From Niebla homalea (Eukaryota > Ascomycota > Lecanoromycetes > Lecanorales > Ramalinaceae), in the NCBI GenBank assembly GCA_019925105.1, contig JAHGAU010000005.1:1054001-1118000 (forward strand): a DNA stretch of 64,000 nucleotides, given 5' to 3'. Position numbers and translations under genes: made by a program. The number at the start of each line of letters is the position of its first letter. Position 1 is the stretch's first letter. Of this stretch, positions 1 through 12,689 are shown in pieces. The notes under the pieces were generated by a model. The model made no database searches and had not been told where the DNA came from. It saw nothing but the letters and a program-made list of their open reading frames with translations.

Positions 1-559
1 ATTACGTTCTATATTTATTATTTTACGGGATTAAAAAGCGATAAGTTATTATTATTTATTTTAATATAATTAAAATAAGATATTTATAAGGTTAAAGTTA
101 AATATATTTATTTTAATTTTAATTTAAAGGTTTAAGTTAAAATAATATAAAATTAGGATATTAAGGAACGTTTTATATAACTCTTTAAACGCTTATTTTA
201 TTATTAAAGGTTACGTAAACGGGCTATACTTTATATTTTTTATATTCCTTTTTAATAATTCTATTAAAAAAACCGTTTTTATAAAATAATAATAAATAAA
301 ACGCTTAAAGAAGTTAATAAAATTAAGGAAGACTTATATATTATAAAAGGACTTAAACTTATATAATAATATAATTATATTTACCTTATTTTTATTTATC
401 GTTATACTTATAATTAATATTATAAATCTTAAAAATTTTACTTTAATAATAAAAAACTTATACTTTTTAAGATTTATAAAAAGTTTAAACTTTTAAAGCC
501 GATTTAAAACCCGTTTTATATACGTTAAATATTTATTTTTAATACGTAAGAAAATTAAG

Positions 560-1000
560 ATATTATTTAAATATATAATATAAAATTTATTAATAATACC
601 GGTTAATAACTTATTAATATAAGTTTAAAAAGTTACCGGTATATTTATTAATTTAAATAATATAATTATATACTTAAAGTAACCGTAACGTATCCGGAAT
701 GTAATTTTTTATTTATTATCCGCTTTAATCCGTATATAATAATAAGTATCCTTAAGATTAAACTTAATAAATTTTTTTATTCCGTAAAGTTAATTTAAAG
801 TTTTATTAATTAAAAGTAAAAAATAACGATTCTTAACTGTTACTTTATTTAACCCCCGGTAATTCACATAAAGGCATAAACCCCCGTTTTCTTAAGTATA
901 AAAAGGATTAATAAACCCGTAAGATTAATAAAATATTATATTTATTTTTTTATTAATACTTTATTTAAGTAAGCTTAAAAAGTTATTAATTCTATATTAA
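560..1000 (-). pseudogene. Reverse transcriptase remnant of gypsy element Q
   Basis: Read in reverse complement, this stretch is the RIP-damaged counterpart of the RT block of element S, where motifs of the type [17 protein letters not shown] and FKYIIIPF (from FEYLVMPFG of functional copies) can be read. In Q the same positions carry more stops. In gypsy elements RT copies the genomic RNA into cDNA inside cytoplasmic particles. No frame is open, so this copy cannot be active. Confidence 0.75.
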
Positions 1001-3255
1001 ATAAATTATATAAAGGTTTATATAGCGGTTTAATAATAGTTTTAATTATATAATTATATTTTATATACGTAAGGAGTTTATTGGCTTTTTCTATTAAAAA
1101 AACGTTTATATATTCGGATAACTTAATTAATAAAAACGGTTTCTTTATAGTTAAATTATGGCCCGTATAACTTTTAACCGCTCTTAAGTTAATTTAATTC
1201 CTAAATAACGGGTTTATAAATATTAAGGTATATATTATTGGCTCCTTTTTTAATATTACTGTGAAAATATATAGTTTATTAATTTAAAAAGTTTACTTAT
1301 TAACTTTAAAACGTTATTTTTTCTTTTTAAGGTTTAATTTAATTTTTAAATTAATTAAACCTGGTATCCTTAAAGTTATTAACGGGCCTTATTTATTTAT
1401 TACGTATATAATAATCTTTATTATTTTTAATTACTTTTAATTATTGCGTATATAAAGCTTTAATAAATAAACGTTATAATAGAATATATTATTATTATTT
1501 ATTTAAGTAAACTTTAATAAAACCGCGTTTTAAATATAAAATAAATCCTTCTTTATTATAAAGTTTTAATTAATTATATTAATTTTTACTTTTATATTAA
1601 GATAGATTTCTATATTCCTTTTTTTAATATTATTAAGGAATATTTAACTTTTATTAATAATAACCTTTTCCGAGATTAATAATTACGATTTTTATGTCCT
1701 GATAAAGCTTTTATCGCGGGATTAACGTTTCTAAAACTATTTTCCCTTTTTATATATAAAGTGGATTTAATAACTTTCTATTCTTTTTTAAATAATGGAT
1801 AGTTTAATTTCTTATATTTTTTTACTTAATAATAATAATATGTTATATTAAAAGGTCTATTTATTAATTTTATAAAAAGTTTTAATTCGGCGGTTAACTT
1901 ATAAAGGATTTAAATTCCTTCCTTAAAAACTTATTCTTAATAATCTTCTTTTTATTCTTTTTTTATAAAGAGTAAACGGTTATATCGTTAAATTTAAAAC
2001 GATTTATATACGTAATAATTTTATTATACGTGAAAAGGACCCCGTTTAATATTTAAATTATTATATAGCGTAATTACTCCTTAAATTTATAGAATAAATA
2101 AGTAATTCGTTATTTTTTTTATATACTTTAAGAATTAATTTTTTAAAGATATTATTTATATATTAAAGTTATAAATTAATTATTTTTTACTTTATTTTAA
2201 GCCTATATATTAGAATTAAACTTTTATTTTTTATTAATAAAATCCGATATTAAGGAACTTAAGAATTTAATAAATTTTTTTTAAATTAACGTAAAATTAA
2301 ATTTAAACTTATATTTATAATATACTTATAAGTTTTTAATCTTACCTTTTAAGAAGAATAAAGCTTATATGATAGGGACGTAATCCGTATTATAATCGGA
2401 GTTTAAGGAGAAAATTATAAAGGTATTTTTAATTTATTTTTAAAGCTCCTTAATATTCTTACCCTTATACTTAGGGAATATAAAGACTTTAATATAATTA
2501 TAAGATTTTTTCTTTAGACTTTTAATTTAAATTTTATTTACAGTTTACTTATAAATATTTAATAATATAAACTTATAATTAATAATAATCGGATAAAATA
2601 TTTTAATTTATACCGTATAGTTTAATAGTGATTTATATATACTCTAAAAGTCTACGGAACGAACCTTTAATATTTATTTATTTAAATAAATAAGTTATTT
2701 ATACAACTTTATTTTATAAAGTTTAAATTTTATAAAGTTTAATTTAATAAATTATCTTATTTAACTTTTCTTCTTTTTACGTAACGGTAATATAAAGGCC
2801 TTATTTTTCCTTATTATAATATATATTTATAAAGGATATTTATTTTTAAAAAAGGAGGTTTTACTTTAAAGGAATAAACGTAACGGACTTAAATCGTTAC
2901 CTTTAACGTTTTTACTCTTAAGGAAAGTTTAATATAAATTTAAATTATATCCGTTTCTACTTATAAAGAGGAAATATAACGGACTTAAATTGGGATCTTC
3001 GGCGTTAACCTTTACCGTTAACGGTTACGGACTCCGATTTAAATAAAGATTTAAAAGAGATTTCTTAAATCCGAGGGATAGGAAATATAATACCTTTCTT
3101 TTTAAGTTAAATTCTTTAGCGTAAAGTATTAGGATTTATTATATTAATAAATACGGCCTAAATACGGGAAGTATACGGTTTTCTCCTTTTTTAATTACGT
3201 ACGCAATTTAATATTTCAGATTATTACCCTTTAAAAAGGTTAATAATAATTAAAA

Positions 3256-3465
3256 TATTAAGTTAAATATATACTTAAAGCTTAAGGGTAATATGGTAAT
3301 ATAAAATATATATATAGCCTTAATAAATAGTATATTTAATAAGTAAATTAATTACTAAAAAAATAAAAAGAAAGTAGGAAGGATAGGTATTAAGTATTCC
3401 TGTAGCCCAGCTACGCTAGGGTCACGAGGTAAGCACTAACCCCTATGTTGTTTCCTACCATAATA
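3256..3465 (-). repeat. 5' LTR of gypsy element Q (210 bp)
   Basis: It aligns end to end with the two 211-bp LTRs of element S (51318-51528 and 58432-58642). The mutated start TATTA corresponds to TGTTA in S, and the end TAATA corresponds to TAACA. The left two thirds are RIP-mutated, but the last 75 bases or so (3392-3465) are GC-rich and nearly identical to the same part of the right LTR of S. Confidence 0.9.
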
Positions 3466-3657
3466 GGTATAGCCTTTATTTAAAGTAAAGGTAATGACTA
3501 CCCCGCTTTACGCCTATTGAGCTACGGCTCATAGATGACGTATATTAAGGCCGTTGTTAAGGCCCTTTACCAAGGTTTAACGGCCTACCTTGGCGCAGCA
3601 GTATGGCGCATTATTGTGGCGCCGGCGCAGAGGTGGCGCTAGCTGCTAACACTTTAA
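3466..3657. other. GC-rich unmutated scrap between Q and the MITE
   Basis: No ORF or known element was recognised. Base composition contrasts sharply with both sides. A segment of about 97 bp starting TGTTAAGG near 3555 and ending GCTAACA near 3651 has LTR-like ends, but no flanking duplication was found. It contains an inverted repeat CCAAGGT...ACCTTGG and several GGCGC-rich motifs. It may be a piece of a structured non-coding repeat or original host sequence. Confidence 0.4.
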
Positions 3658-3659
3658 TA

Positions 3660-4024
3660 CTCCCCCAACCGGTACGGGACCGGTACGGGACCGGGAAATT
3701 TTAAAATACCGTTTTACTATTTATAGTATAAATATAATAATATATACCTTAAAATACCTTAAAACTAATAGAAAAAAATCCAAAAATTCAATATTAAAAG
3801 TAAATATTTCTTTTAAATAAGCTTAACGGCTCGCTTAATATTAAAAATAATATGTTTTTTATTAAAAATAAGGATAATATTTTTGCTACCGGGATTTTAG
3901 CATTTCCCGGTTTTATACCGGCGGGATAGGGACGGTACGGGAACGGGAAGTACCCTTATACCGTACCGGCCGGTATAAGAAGACCTTAATTAAATCCCTT
4001 CCCATACCTTACCGGTTGGGGGAG
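3660..4024. mobile_element. MITE with TA target duplication and 15-bp terminal inverted repeats
   Basis: The ends are perfect inverted repeats CTCCCCCAACCGGTA, flanked on both sides by TA (3658-3659 and 4025-4026). TA duplication is typical of Tc1/mariner/pogo-type DNA transposons. Further in, both arms carry CGGTACGGGA-type subrepeats and a CCGGGAAAT block, so the inverted repeat is longer but imperfect. The AT-rich core has no coding capacity. At 365 bp it is a non-autonomous element that depends on a transposase elsewhere. The terminal repeats are scarcely RIP-mutated. Confidence 0.85.
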
Positions 4025-4026
4025 TA

Positions 4027-5066
4027 TATAACTTTAAGGTTATTTTTTTCGTACTTGAGTACTTTTTATACATAATTAATAATATCTTTTATAATATAAC
4101 TTATAAGTCGCTTTTTTATTATAATATAAACGGTATTATCCGGGGTAAAATTTATTTAAAGATAATAACTATAATTAAATATAAAAAAGAATATTCCCGT
4201 AAAAGCGGATTCTTAACTATTATTAATAAATTTTATTATATTAACATATTGTAATTAATTATCTTATTACTTATTATTATATATTCGGAGTTTAATCTTA
4301 ATATCTTAATTAAGTTATTTAATTTATTTATTTATTTCTAGATAATAAGTTATCAAGTATATAACTTTAATATTTAATCTTTTATAAAAATACTTTTATA
4401 AGGTAAATATGAATTAAGGTCCTTAATTTAAAACGATTAAAATAGGAAGACCGTGGTATATATTCATTTTTTATAGGAAGATATTTATAAAATAATTTTA
4501 TTAACGTTTTTTTATTCTTATTTAAAATAAATATGTAAAAACGATACTTAAATAGCCTATAGTAAATCATAAGATAACGTTAAATTCCTTAGATTTTAAT
4601 AATCCAATAATTAAAACAATAAATAAGTCTTTTTATCGTTAATTTAATATTAATAATAAATAAAATAGATTATTTTTCTTATCCTTTAAAGTTTTAATTT
4701 ATTTATAGATTTAATAACTACAAAAATACTTTTTATTTATAATATAAAGTTAAGGGACATAGTAATATCGTTAAATAAATATTATAATTTATCTTATTTT
4801 TAAATAAGTAAGAAATAATTAAACGTAAATCTCTTTAAAAACTTTGGTTATTATATCCGTTAATATATAGATTATATTATAATAATATAAGATATCGTTT
4901 TTATTAAAATACTTATTAGGATAATTATTATTAATTATTTTAATCCGAGTCTTATATATTTTTTATTAATAAAGTTTCTACGTTTAATCTTTATAAAAAG
5001 GTCTTCTTTTAATTCTTTAGTTTTAAGTTTTTGAAGGTTTTTAATTAATTTCAATTATATCCGTTT
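4027..5066 (-). pseudogene. Integrase remnant of gypsy element T
   Basis: Reading leftwards in reverse complement, a zinc-finger-side segment (LTDIITKVFKEI, then RYYYVP) is followed by core motifs such as LKSKEFNVIL and, after a change of frame, GP*FIFTL*KYFYKRLNIK, which corresponds to the DRGPQF block with the second catalytic Asp of gypsy integrases. A 62-codon open stretch (4382-4570) lies inside but in a frame that carries only part of the domain. Integrase inserts the cDNA into chromosomes. Sequence right of the LINE A insertion continues the same element with RNase H/RT. All frames carry RIP stops. Confidence 0.75.
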
Positions 5067-5079
5067 TAATAATAATATT

Positions 5080-8000
5080 GATTGATTGATTGATTTATAT
5101 TACGGATCTAGCTAAGCTAATTCCGGCGTTCCTTAATACTCGGCTATTTAGCCTTACTAATAACCGTAAAAAACCCGATATCTATAACGTTAAGAATAAA
5201 AACCGGTATTTACCTAGCCTTTATTTACGTTTTAAGGGCTAAAAGTATTTACGGCCGTTTAAAGAATAAGAATTTATTTATATACCTTTTTTAAGAAAAC
5301 CTATAATATTATAATTGAATTTACTTAAAAATTACCCTTAAATTTATTATTCTTCCGTTATTTTATGGGTTTATTTAATATTAAAATTTTAAAATTCCAA
5401 TTATATTACTGAATATCCTTATTAATACGTATATTATTATTACCTTATTTATATAACTTTATTAATTAATATAGTATCGTTTCCTATACCGTTTTAGTAT
5501 TTATAGCCTTTTTAGCTCCTTATTAAGTATAGTTTTTCCGTTATTGCTTTTTACCCCCGGGTTAACGGCGAGGTTTTTTAATTAAATCCTTAACCACTTT
5601 ATTTATTTTCTTAATTAAATTGAATTATAATAATAAGTTTATAATTATTATAAATTTAACGGTTATTATAATACCCTTTTTATTAATAAGTATTTAATAA
5701 TAGTTATTAATCCTTACTTTTTTAATTAATCCCGGTCTAAGCTCCTTAAATATTAAATAAAAGATTAATACGTATACGGCGTCCTGCTTTTATTATTTAT
5801 ACTTATAATTAACGTTAATCCAGTTATTAACGTATATAATAAAAAGGAAGTAAATTAAGCCGTTTTTATTTATCCGGAGTTAAATTATTAACGCGTTATT
5901 ATTTTTCTTTATAATTTTATAACGCCGGAAATACTTATTAATAATTTTATTACTATTTAATACCGGGTATTATCGCCTTTAAGGGATTAATTCTTTATAT
6001 CTACGTTAACGTTTTATTTACCTTTTTATAATTTATAAGGTAATCGCTATTAACTTTATTTTTACGGCCTTTTTCTTTTCCGTTATTTTTACTTTAAGTA
6101 AAAGTTTATATACTCTTACGTTAACTTTTTAAACGTAAGTTAAATCGACCTTTTTTTTTAATTTACTTTAATTTAACTTCCGTAAAAAAAGTAAATATTA
6201 TTTTTCTACGCTTTTTTATTTAAGGCCTTTTATAGTTTTAATAAATACGTTTATTTTTTATTAATATAATTAAGTTCATACCCTTTTTAAGTTTCATTTA
6301 AGCAATTATTTAATTTAAGGTTAGCTTTATTAATAATATTAAAACCTTAAATTCTAATATTGGGATAAAAGTTATTTTATATATTCCGTTTATTATTTTT
6401 AAATATTGGTTTTAAACCTTCTATATTTACCGGACGGGCTTTTTCTTATATTTAAACGTACCCTTAAATACGTATTAAATAACTACCGCGTATATTATTA
6501 TAAACTTTATAACCACTTAATAAATAATTCTAATTTTCTATAAAGTAACTTTTTACCTTAACGTTATAAGGTAAATAAAACCCCTCTCCTATAAAATTAT
6601 CTTCTTTTAAACCTTTTTTATATAGTTTTTTTAATCTAATTTCTTATTAATTTATAAATTAAATATTTTAATATTAACTTCCGATTTTATTATTACTTTA
6701 TTTAAGTTTATTATAATTATTATATTATATAACTTTAAACACTTTATTATATAAATAAGCTTATATTTATACGGGGCGAATTAAGCCTTATATATTTTTA
6801 TTTATTATAAATAGACTTTATAAGTTTATTTTAACTTTAAATAATTTATACGAATAAACGTACTATAAGTTAAAAGGTAAATATTATTAATAAAGCTTTT
6901 TATTTAAATTTTTTATTTTAACTTTATTAAGTTTTTAATAAATAAATTATTAAAGAATAAAAATAAAATTAAAGAGATAAATAACCTTTAAAGAATCCTT
7001 ATTATTACGGGCTTTATTATATTTATTTTCTATCCTAGGTTAATTAACGTTATTTAATTATTTAAGAAACTTTTTATTTAATTTATAAAGAAAAATAAAA
7101 CCTTTTTTTTCCGTAAACTATATAATAACCTTTAATAATTTATTTTATTAAACGTTTTTATAATATTTAAAGAAAAAAGACTTATAATGTATTTCTTCTT
7201 ATAACCTTATACCGTATATACGTTATTAATTAAGCTTTTAAGAACCGTTTTTATTAATTATCCTTTTTTTATTTTTATTTATCAATTAAAAAGTAACTTA
7301 TACTTTTTTATATAATTACTTAAGATTTTTACGATTATTATTTTTAAAGCCTTTTTTAACGTATAAAAGAGTATTATAAGTTTATATAACTTTATTTTTA
7401 AGTAATTTAACTTAATTAACTTCTTAAGGATAATTATTTTAACCTCTTTAAATTTATAAGGGTAATATTTTATATTAAAATAAACTTAAAATAAATAAAT
7501 AAAAATTTTTTAAAAAATAATATTATTATAAATAAGAATTTATTTAATATACTATTAAGTTTAAAAGCCTTATTTTTCTTTAGCTTATTAATTATTTTAA
7601 TTATTATCTTTTAAGTTATTACTTTATTTATTATTATTAATTTAAGATATATTATACCGTTAATATCTATTAAGTTAATTTCCGGTAATAAAGGAAAAAA
7701 CGCTTTTTTAAGAGCCTTAATTTTATTATTAAAGGTATTTATTATTATACCGTTTAATTTTTTTAGGGTTAAAAACTTAAAAATAAAAATAAATTTTTTA
7801 CTTTATTTTTTATTATATTTTATTAACTTTTAAATATTATAAAAGGAAATCATTAAGTTATATATTATAACCCGGAAGTATATTTATTTAATCTTTTAAA
7901 TAATTCTTTTTTTTTCCTTTTAAGCTTTTTTTAACCGTTAAAGTATCTTTTAATTTTTATATTTAATAATTTATTTTATAAGCGTTTTTACTTTTATAAT

Positions 8001-10864
8001 TATTTTTATATATTTTTTATTTTAATAAATTTTAGCTTTTTAAGATAACTTTATTATTAAGATTATAATATTAATTATTTTATTTAAAACTTTTATTATC
8101 CGCTTTATAAAACGGTCGATTTATTCTTTTTTATTAAGCCGGGGAGTTCTATTAATTAAAATATTATTTTTATTACTTTTATAATTACTTTAATTTCTTT
8201 AATTATCTTTTACGTTCGTTTAAACAGTAAAAGCGGAGTTACATTACCGGATTAATTTAAAGTTATTTATATTAAGATATAATTTAAATTATATTTTAGG
8301 TTTTCTTAAGGTCCATATATTATAATTAAATTAATAATATTTTTTAAGCTGAATATTAAATTAATTATAGTTTTAAATTTATGGCTTTTTTATATAATAA
8401 CTTTTTTTAGCGTTAATAACGTAAAATTAAATTATATAATAATTATTAATAGCTTTTTAAATTTAATATAATTAATCGTATAATTATTTTTATTCTATTA
8501 AACGTAATAAAGATTAAAGTCCTTTATTAAAAGGTATTTATTAAGTATAAATATAATATCCTTAAGTAACGGGATCGTAAAAGGTTTTTTTTTTATTAAC
8601 TGGTAACGGATTATACGTATTATAAATATTTAAATTACCCTTAATATCTTTTTCTTATATAATCCGGAATATATATAGGTTCCCTTTATAATAAATAACG
8701 TTTTAATTATTTATATTTAATTTCTTATTAATAAAGAAATACATTTATATTATCTTATTACCCTTAAAGGTTAAATAAAAATTATCTCCCGGGTTAATTA
8801 AAGAATAAATATACAGATTATATAATAGCTTTTATATTATTATAATATTAATATCCTTTACCTTTTTAAATTTAAATATTAATATTATAATTTTAATTAT
8901 TTTCCTACGTACGTTATATTATATTACCCTTAAAAACGTAAATATATTAAATATTAATATCCGTAAAGCTTTTTTTATTAACTTTTATTTATATAAATAA
9001 TCTTTTTTTAAGATTAAATATTATTTATTTTAATTTTTTTATTATAATAATAATCCCGGTTAAGCGGCCGGCTTTAAAAATTAATATTACTATAAGTTTC
9101 CTTTTTTTTACGTTATTAATTATTACGTTTTATCCTTCTTTATTTAATAGGTTTTATTTATATCTTAAGACCGTTTTTAATTATTTTACTGGCTTAAATT
9201 TATATAAATTATAATATTAAACCTTAATTATTATTTTAATTTCTTTACGTTAAGTTTCCTTTATTTTTATCGTATATTATAAGTTTTACGTTAAATAATT
9301 ATTATTATTATATACCGTATATTTCGGCGCGTTTTTTATTAAGCTTTTTACTATTAAGTTAATATATTTATATATATTATATTTTTTAATATATATTATA
9401 TATTTTATATTATTGGGGTATTTTATAATAATATATCCGTATTTTTAATATTTAAAGTATTAATAAATATCCGCTATTTAATCTTAAAATCTTATTAATT
9501 TAAAAGATTTATTTTTTATTACTTTTTTATTAAAAATATTATTATATATCCTTATTAACGTTATATTTAAGATAATCGTAGAATATTTCTTTATATAATT
9601 AAAGGCGTTTAGCTTTTTTATTATAAAAAGGAAACTATAATTAATGATTTTTAACTTAAAATAAAAAACCATATTCTCCTTTTTTATCCGCTTTAAAATA
9701 ACTTCCTTTTCCTTCCTTATAAACCTTATTAAGTATATTTTATTTACCGTAATAGTAAAAGATTACCTTAATATTTTTACCGTTTTATACTTTTTTTTAT
9801 TAACTTATCTTTTTAACTTTTTTAACTTTTTTTTTATTTTTAATAAGGTTATATTAAAAAAAATATCCTTATTTTATAATTTATATATTATAATAATTTA
9901 TTTTATTAATAGCTTTCTTATTACTTTAAACGTTTTTATTAATTATAACGGGTTCACTTTTATTATTATATTCCTTTTTTTTTACCCGATAATTATATGG
10001 TCATTATCCTTATTTTTTTTAACGTTATTATTTTCTTTTCCGCCTCCGCCTTTTTTACCGTTAACGTTAATACTGCCTTTATAGCCCTTATTACCTAGCT
10101 TATCCCCGTTCTTTTTTTAAAGTTTTCCTTATTATTCCTTTATTTTATATGTATCCTTTTTATTTTTTTTATTTCCGTCCGCCGGTATTTTTATTATTGC
10201 CTTTTAAGCTCCATATAACCTTTTTAATTCCCTTAAATTTTTCTCCGTATTTACGTAAAAGTCTCTTATTCCTTATAGCCCGATTTATAGTATCGGTTAG
10301 GTCTTTAACGTAATATTTTTTTATATAATTATAAGGAGGTTTTTTAATGTTTTTATTATTTTCTTTTTTTTGGTTTTTCCCCCGCGTATTTAACGGTTAT
10401 TTTTTTTCATAGTTTATTTTTATTTACTTAATATTTCCTTATTTTTACTTAATTTTTTCTTAATTTATATATACTTAATAAGGCTTTTTACGCCTTTATT
10501 TACCCTTTATTTATCCTTACGTACCATCTTCGTCCCCTCCGCCTTTTATTTATTACTTTTTATAATAATACCTTTACGCGTTATACGCGTTTTTTTATAT
10601 ATATTTTATTAATTATAGGCTTTTTATTTAATTTAAGGCCTTTTTATTTCGTATTTATTACGTTATTTATATGACTTATTACCGTTCTTATTAACTTAAG
10701 CCGCTTACCCTTCCTCCCCTTTTATTTTTATCATTATTCCGCTTCTGCTTATCGTATTTAAGGTATTATCCTTACTATTATTTAAGCTATATACGCGTAT
10801 ATCGTTTCTGACCTCTAGGGTCCCGTTGTTCATCGTTATCCGCTCGAATCTAAACGTATTATTC
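5080..10864 (-). mobile_element. LINE A, near full-length Tad1-like non-LTR retrotransposon
   Basis: The 3' end is a TTGA repeat at 5079-5095, on the left because the element is on the minus strand. The 5' end lies about 25 bp beyond the degenerate ORF1 start (10837-10839). The 13-bp target duplication TAATAATAATATT occurs at 5067-5079 and 10865-10877. Its length of about 5.79 kb equals that of LINE B without its insert. It shares the 3' block with LINEs B and E, and its 5' block repeats the ORF1 start of LINEs B, C and D. It is inserted in gypsy T between integrase and RT. The 62-codon open stretch at 9484-9672 is a surviving sense fragment and not a gene of its own. Confidence 0.9.
5300..10839 (-). 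pseudogene. ORF1 and ORF2 remnants of LINE A
   Basis: By co-linearity with LINEs B and C, ORF1 (gag-like) begins at 10839. The ORF2 endonuclease and RT, then the RNase H and C-terminal region, follow leftwards. The start codon is itself mutated (ATA in place of ATG), and stops occur every few codons. The best surviving part is the sense stretch 9484-9672 (62 residues, rich in Ile/Asn/Lys through RIP). Confidence 0.65.
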
Positions 10865-10877
10865 TAATAATAATATT

Positions 10878-11839
10878 ATTTAATATATATATATCTTACG
10901 ATTCTTATTAATTAAAATAAATATTAAATTTATTATGCTTGTTAAAACGTTTACTTTTTGAAGTTTCTTTATAATAATATGAATAATCTTCAAGTTATAA
11001 TCGGCGAAAAAGTTTATTTATCGTATTTTATTTTTTATTGATTTTTTTATTATCATAAAATACTTAAAAAAAAATTTGTTTATAAAGATTTTAATAAGAA
11101 TATTTATATTTTTAGGGTTTATCTTTTAAGTTTTAAGCTTATTAATAATAGTTAAGAAATCCTTATCGTAAATCTTATAATTATATTTTATAAATATAAG
11201 GTTTTTATTATTAAATACAACGGGATAAAGTACGTTATTATTATCGTATTAAAAGAATATCCTTATATTAACGTAACTTAAGGAATCCGTTTTAAAAATT
11301 ACCTTTTTTTCTTAATTAAAGTATTTTGATATTAATATTAATATAATTATTATTTTTAATTTATGATAGGCTATTTAATAAGTTTTATTTTATTTAAATT
11401 TAAAAATTTTTAAGTTAATTAATATAATAACTTTATAATATATAAGACCTTTTAATAACTTATTTATAAAAGTTATAAAATTTAATGAAAAATTATATTT
11501 ACTTTAATATTATATATTAAGCTTAATTTTATACGGTTTAAACCTTATATAAATTTATCTCAATATTTTTAATAAAGATAATAATATTAAGGAAAATAAT
11601 TTTTTATATATAAAATTCATATTTATTCATATCTATCAATAAATTAACTTTTTATGACTTTATGAATACTTTTTATATACATTCTTAATATTCTTTTAAA
11701 GAATTATTATAAATAAAAATATCCTTTATATATACTTGAGTAAATTTATTTAAGTACTTAAAAAGGATATCGTTAATAGAATATGATATTATAAGATTAT
11801 TTATTAATCCAAAGAATATTATTTTATATTTATATATAC
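10878..11839 (-). pseudogene. Reverse transcriptase (C-terminal part) of gypsy element T, extending towards RNase H
   Basis: In reverse complement the right end reads YSINDILFKYLNKFTQVY followed by IKDIFIYNNS. This is the gypsy RT segment ending in the YIDDILIYS catalytic motif, with Asp replaced by Lys through mutation. The N-terminal half of the same RT lies at 45597-46681, on the other side of element Z. The reading frame meets across the TATAC duplication, so this is one gene split by a 33.7-kb insertion. The left end is interrupted by LINE A. Confidence 0.8.
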
Positions 11840-11990
11840 TGTGGCGTGCTCAGTATAAAGGATAAAAATGTATTTAATATGTATAATTATTATGTAGGTA
11901 GCTAACTATATAGGTATTGGAAATATAAAGGTACTACGTTAAGCAAGCGGAACAAGGTAGAGCAGCTCCGCTCCGGTAAAGCTGAGACTC

Positions 11991-12133
11991 TGTTAGTGCC
12001 TATGCGCACCCCGTAGGGGTGGCCCTTAGGGCCTAACACCCCTTATATGGTAATAGCGGTTACCCTTAAGCGCTATTACCTGCCCAGGTTAGCTACTTTT
12101 ACTTCCGTAGCCGAGTGGTTATCCATTTTAATA
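11991..12133 (+). repeat. Left LTR of Y with three consecutive hairpins
   Basis: Hairpins can be drawn at 12007-12021 (CACCCC/GGGGTG), 12021-12033 (GGCCCT/AGGGCC) and 12049-12080 (GGTAATAGCG/CGCTATTACC, loop of 12). Next comes a segment, ending CCGAGTGGTTATCC, that resembles a tRNA D-arm. The same structures are kept in the right LTR at 13186-13329, where the third stem is intact as well. Both copies have escaped most RIP in this central part. Confidence 0.85.
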
Positions 12134-12689
12134 TTATAATAACGTACTTTAAGGGCTATATACCCCCCGGAATAAATATATAAAAGTAAATAACGGTTTA
12201 ATTCACGGAAAACATAAGCTATTTTTATATTTCTTAAAAAAACCGGGTAGATAAAATTACTTAATATAAGGTTTATAACGGCTTTAAATTAATAAGTTTA
12301 AGGGCCTATAATAACCTTAAATTAATAAATTCAAGGGCTAAAATACCTAAAAATTATTAATATAGGGGTTAAAACGCTTAAAAATTATTAAAACGTAAAT
12401 TAAAAGCGAATTAATAAAATATAAATAATTTTAAAACTTTAAAAATAAACTTAAATTAATAAACTTTTTATAAATAATAAATATTTTATAAAAAACTTAT
12501 AAATAAAACGTAATAGTTTAAATAAATCGGTTATAATACCTCCTAGAGATTAACTTAAATATACGATTTTTATATATAGAACTTTATAAAAACCGGCTTA
12601 ATTATAAGTCTTTAATAATTTAAATCTTTTTAAAAAAGTATTTATTCTTAAAAAATTAATTAAATTATACTTTTACGGAGGCTTTTAAA

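Larger units (their letters stand above)
1..3465 (-). mobile_element. Ty3/gypsy element Q, 5' half, RIP-mutated, cut by window edge
   Basis: Same family as the complete element S: base 1 here aligns with about 55191 and the two stay parallel up to the LTR end. It reads on the minus strand, so the LTR at its right end is the 5' LTR and gag, protease and the start of RT follow leftwards; the rest of RT, RNase H, integrase and the 3' LTR lie outside the window. The RT palm motif region is at about 600-930 in reverse complement. All frames are full of stops made by RIP. Expected full length is about 7.3 kb, from S. Confidence 0.9.

Noticed and set aside
3555..3651. Solo LTR (97 bp, TGTTA...TAACA)
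   Set aside because: No flanking duplication and no second copy in the window, so it is listed only as an unassigned island.
4382..4570. 62-codon minus-strand open frame as an independent small gene
   Set aside because: It lies within the mutated integrase of gypsy T and shares its strand; neither its start nor its stop is conserved.
9484..9672. 62-codon minus-strand open frame as an independent small gene
   Set aside because: Sense fragment of LINE A coding sequence bounded by RIP stops.
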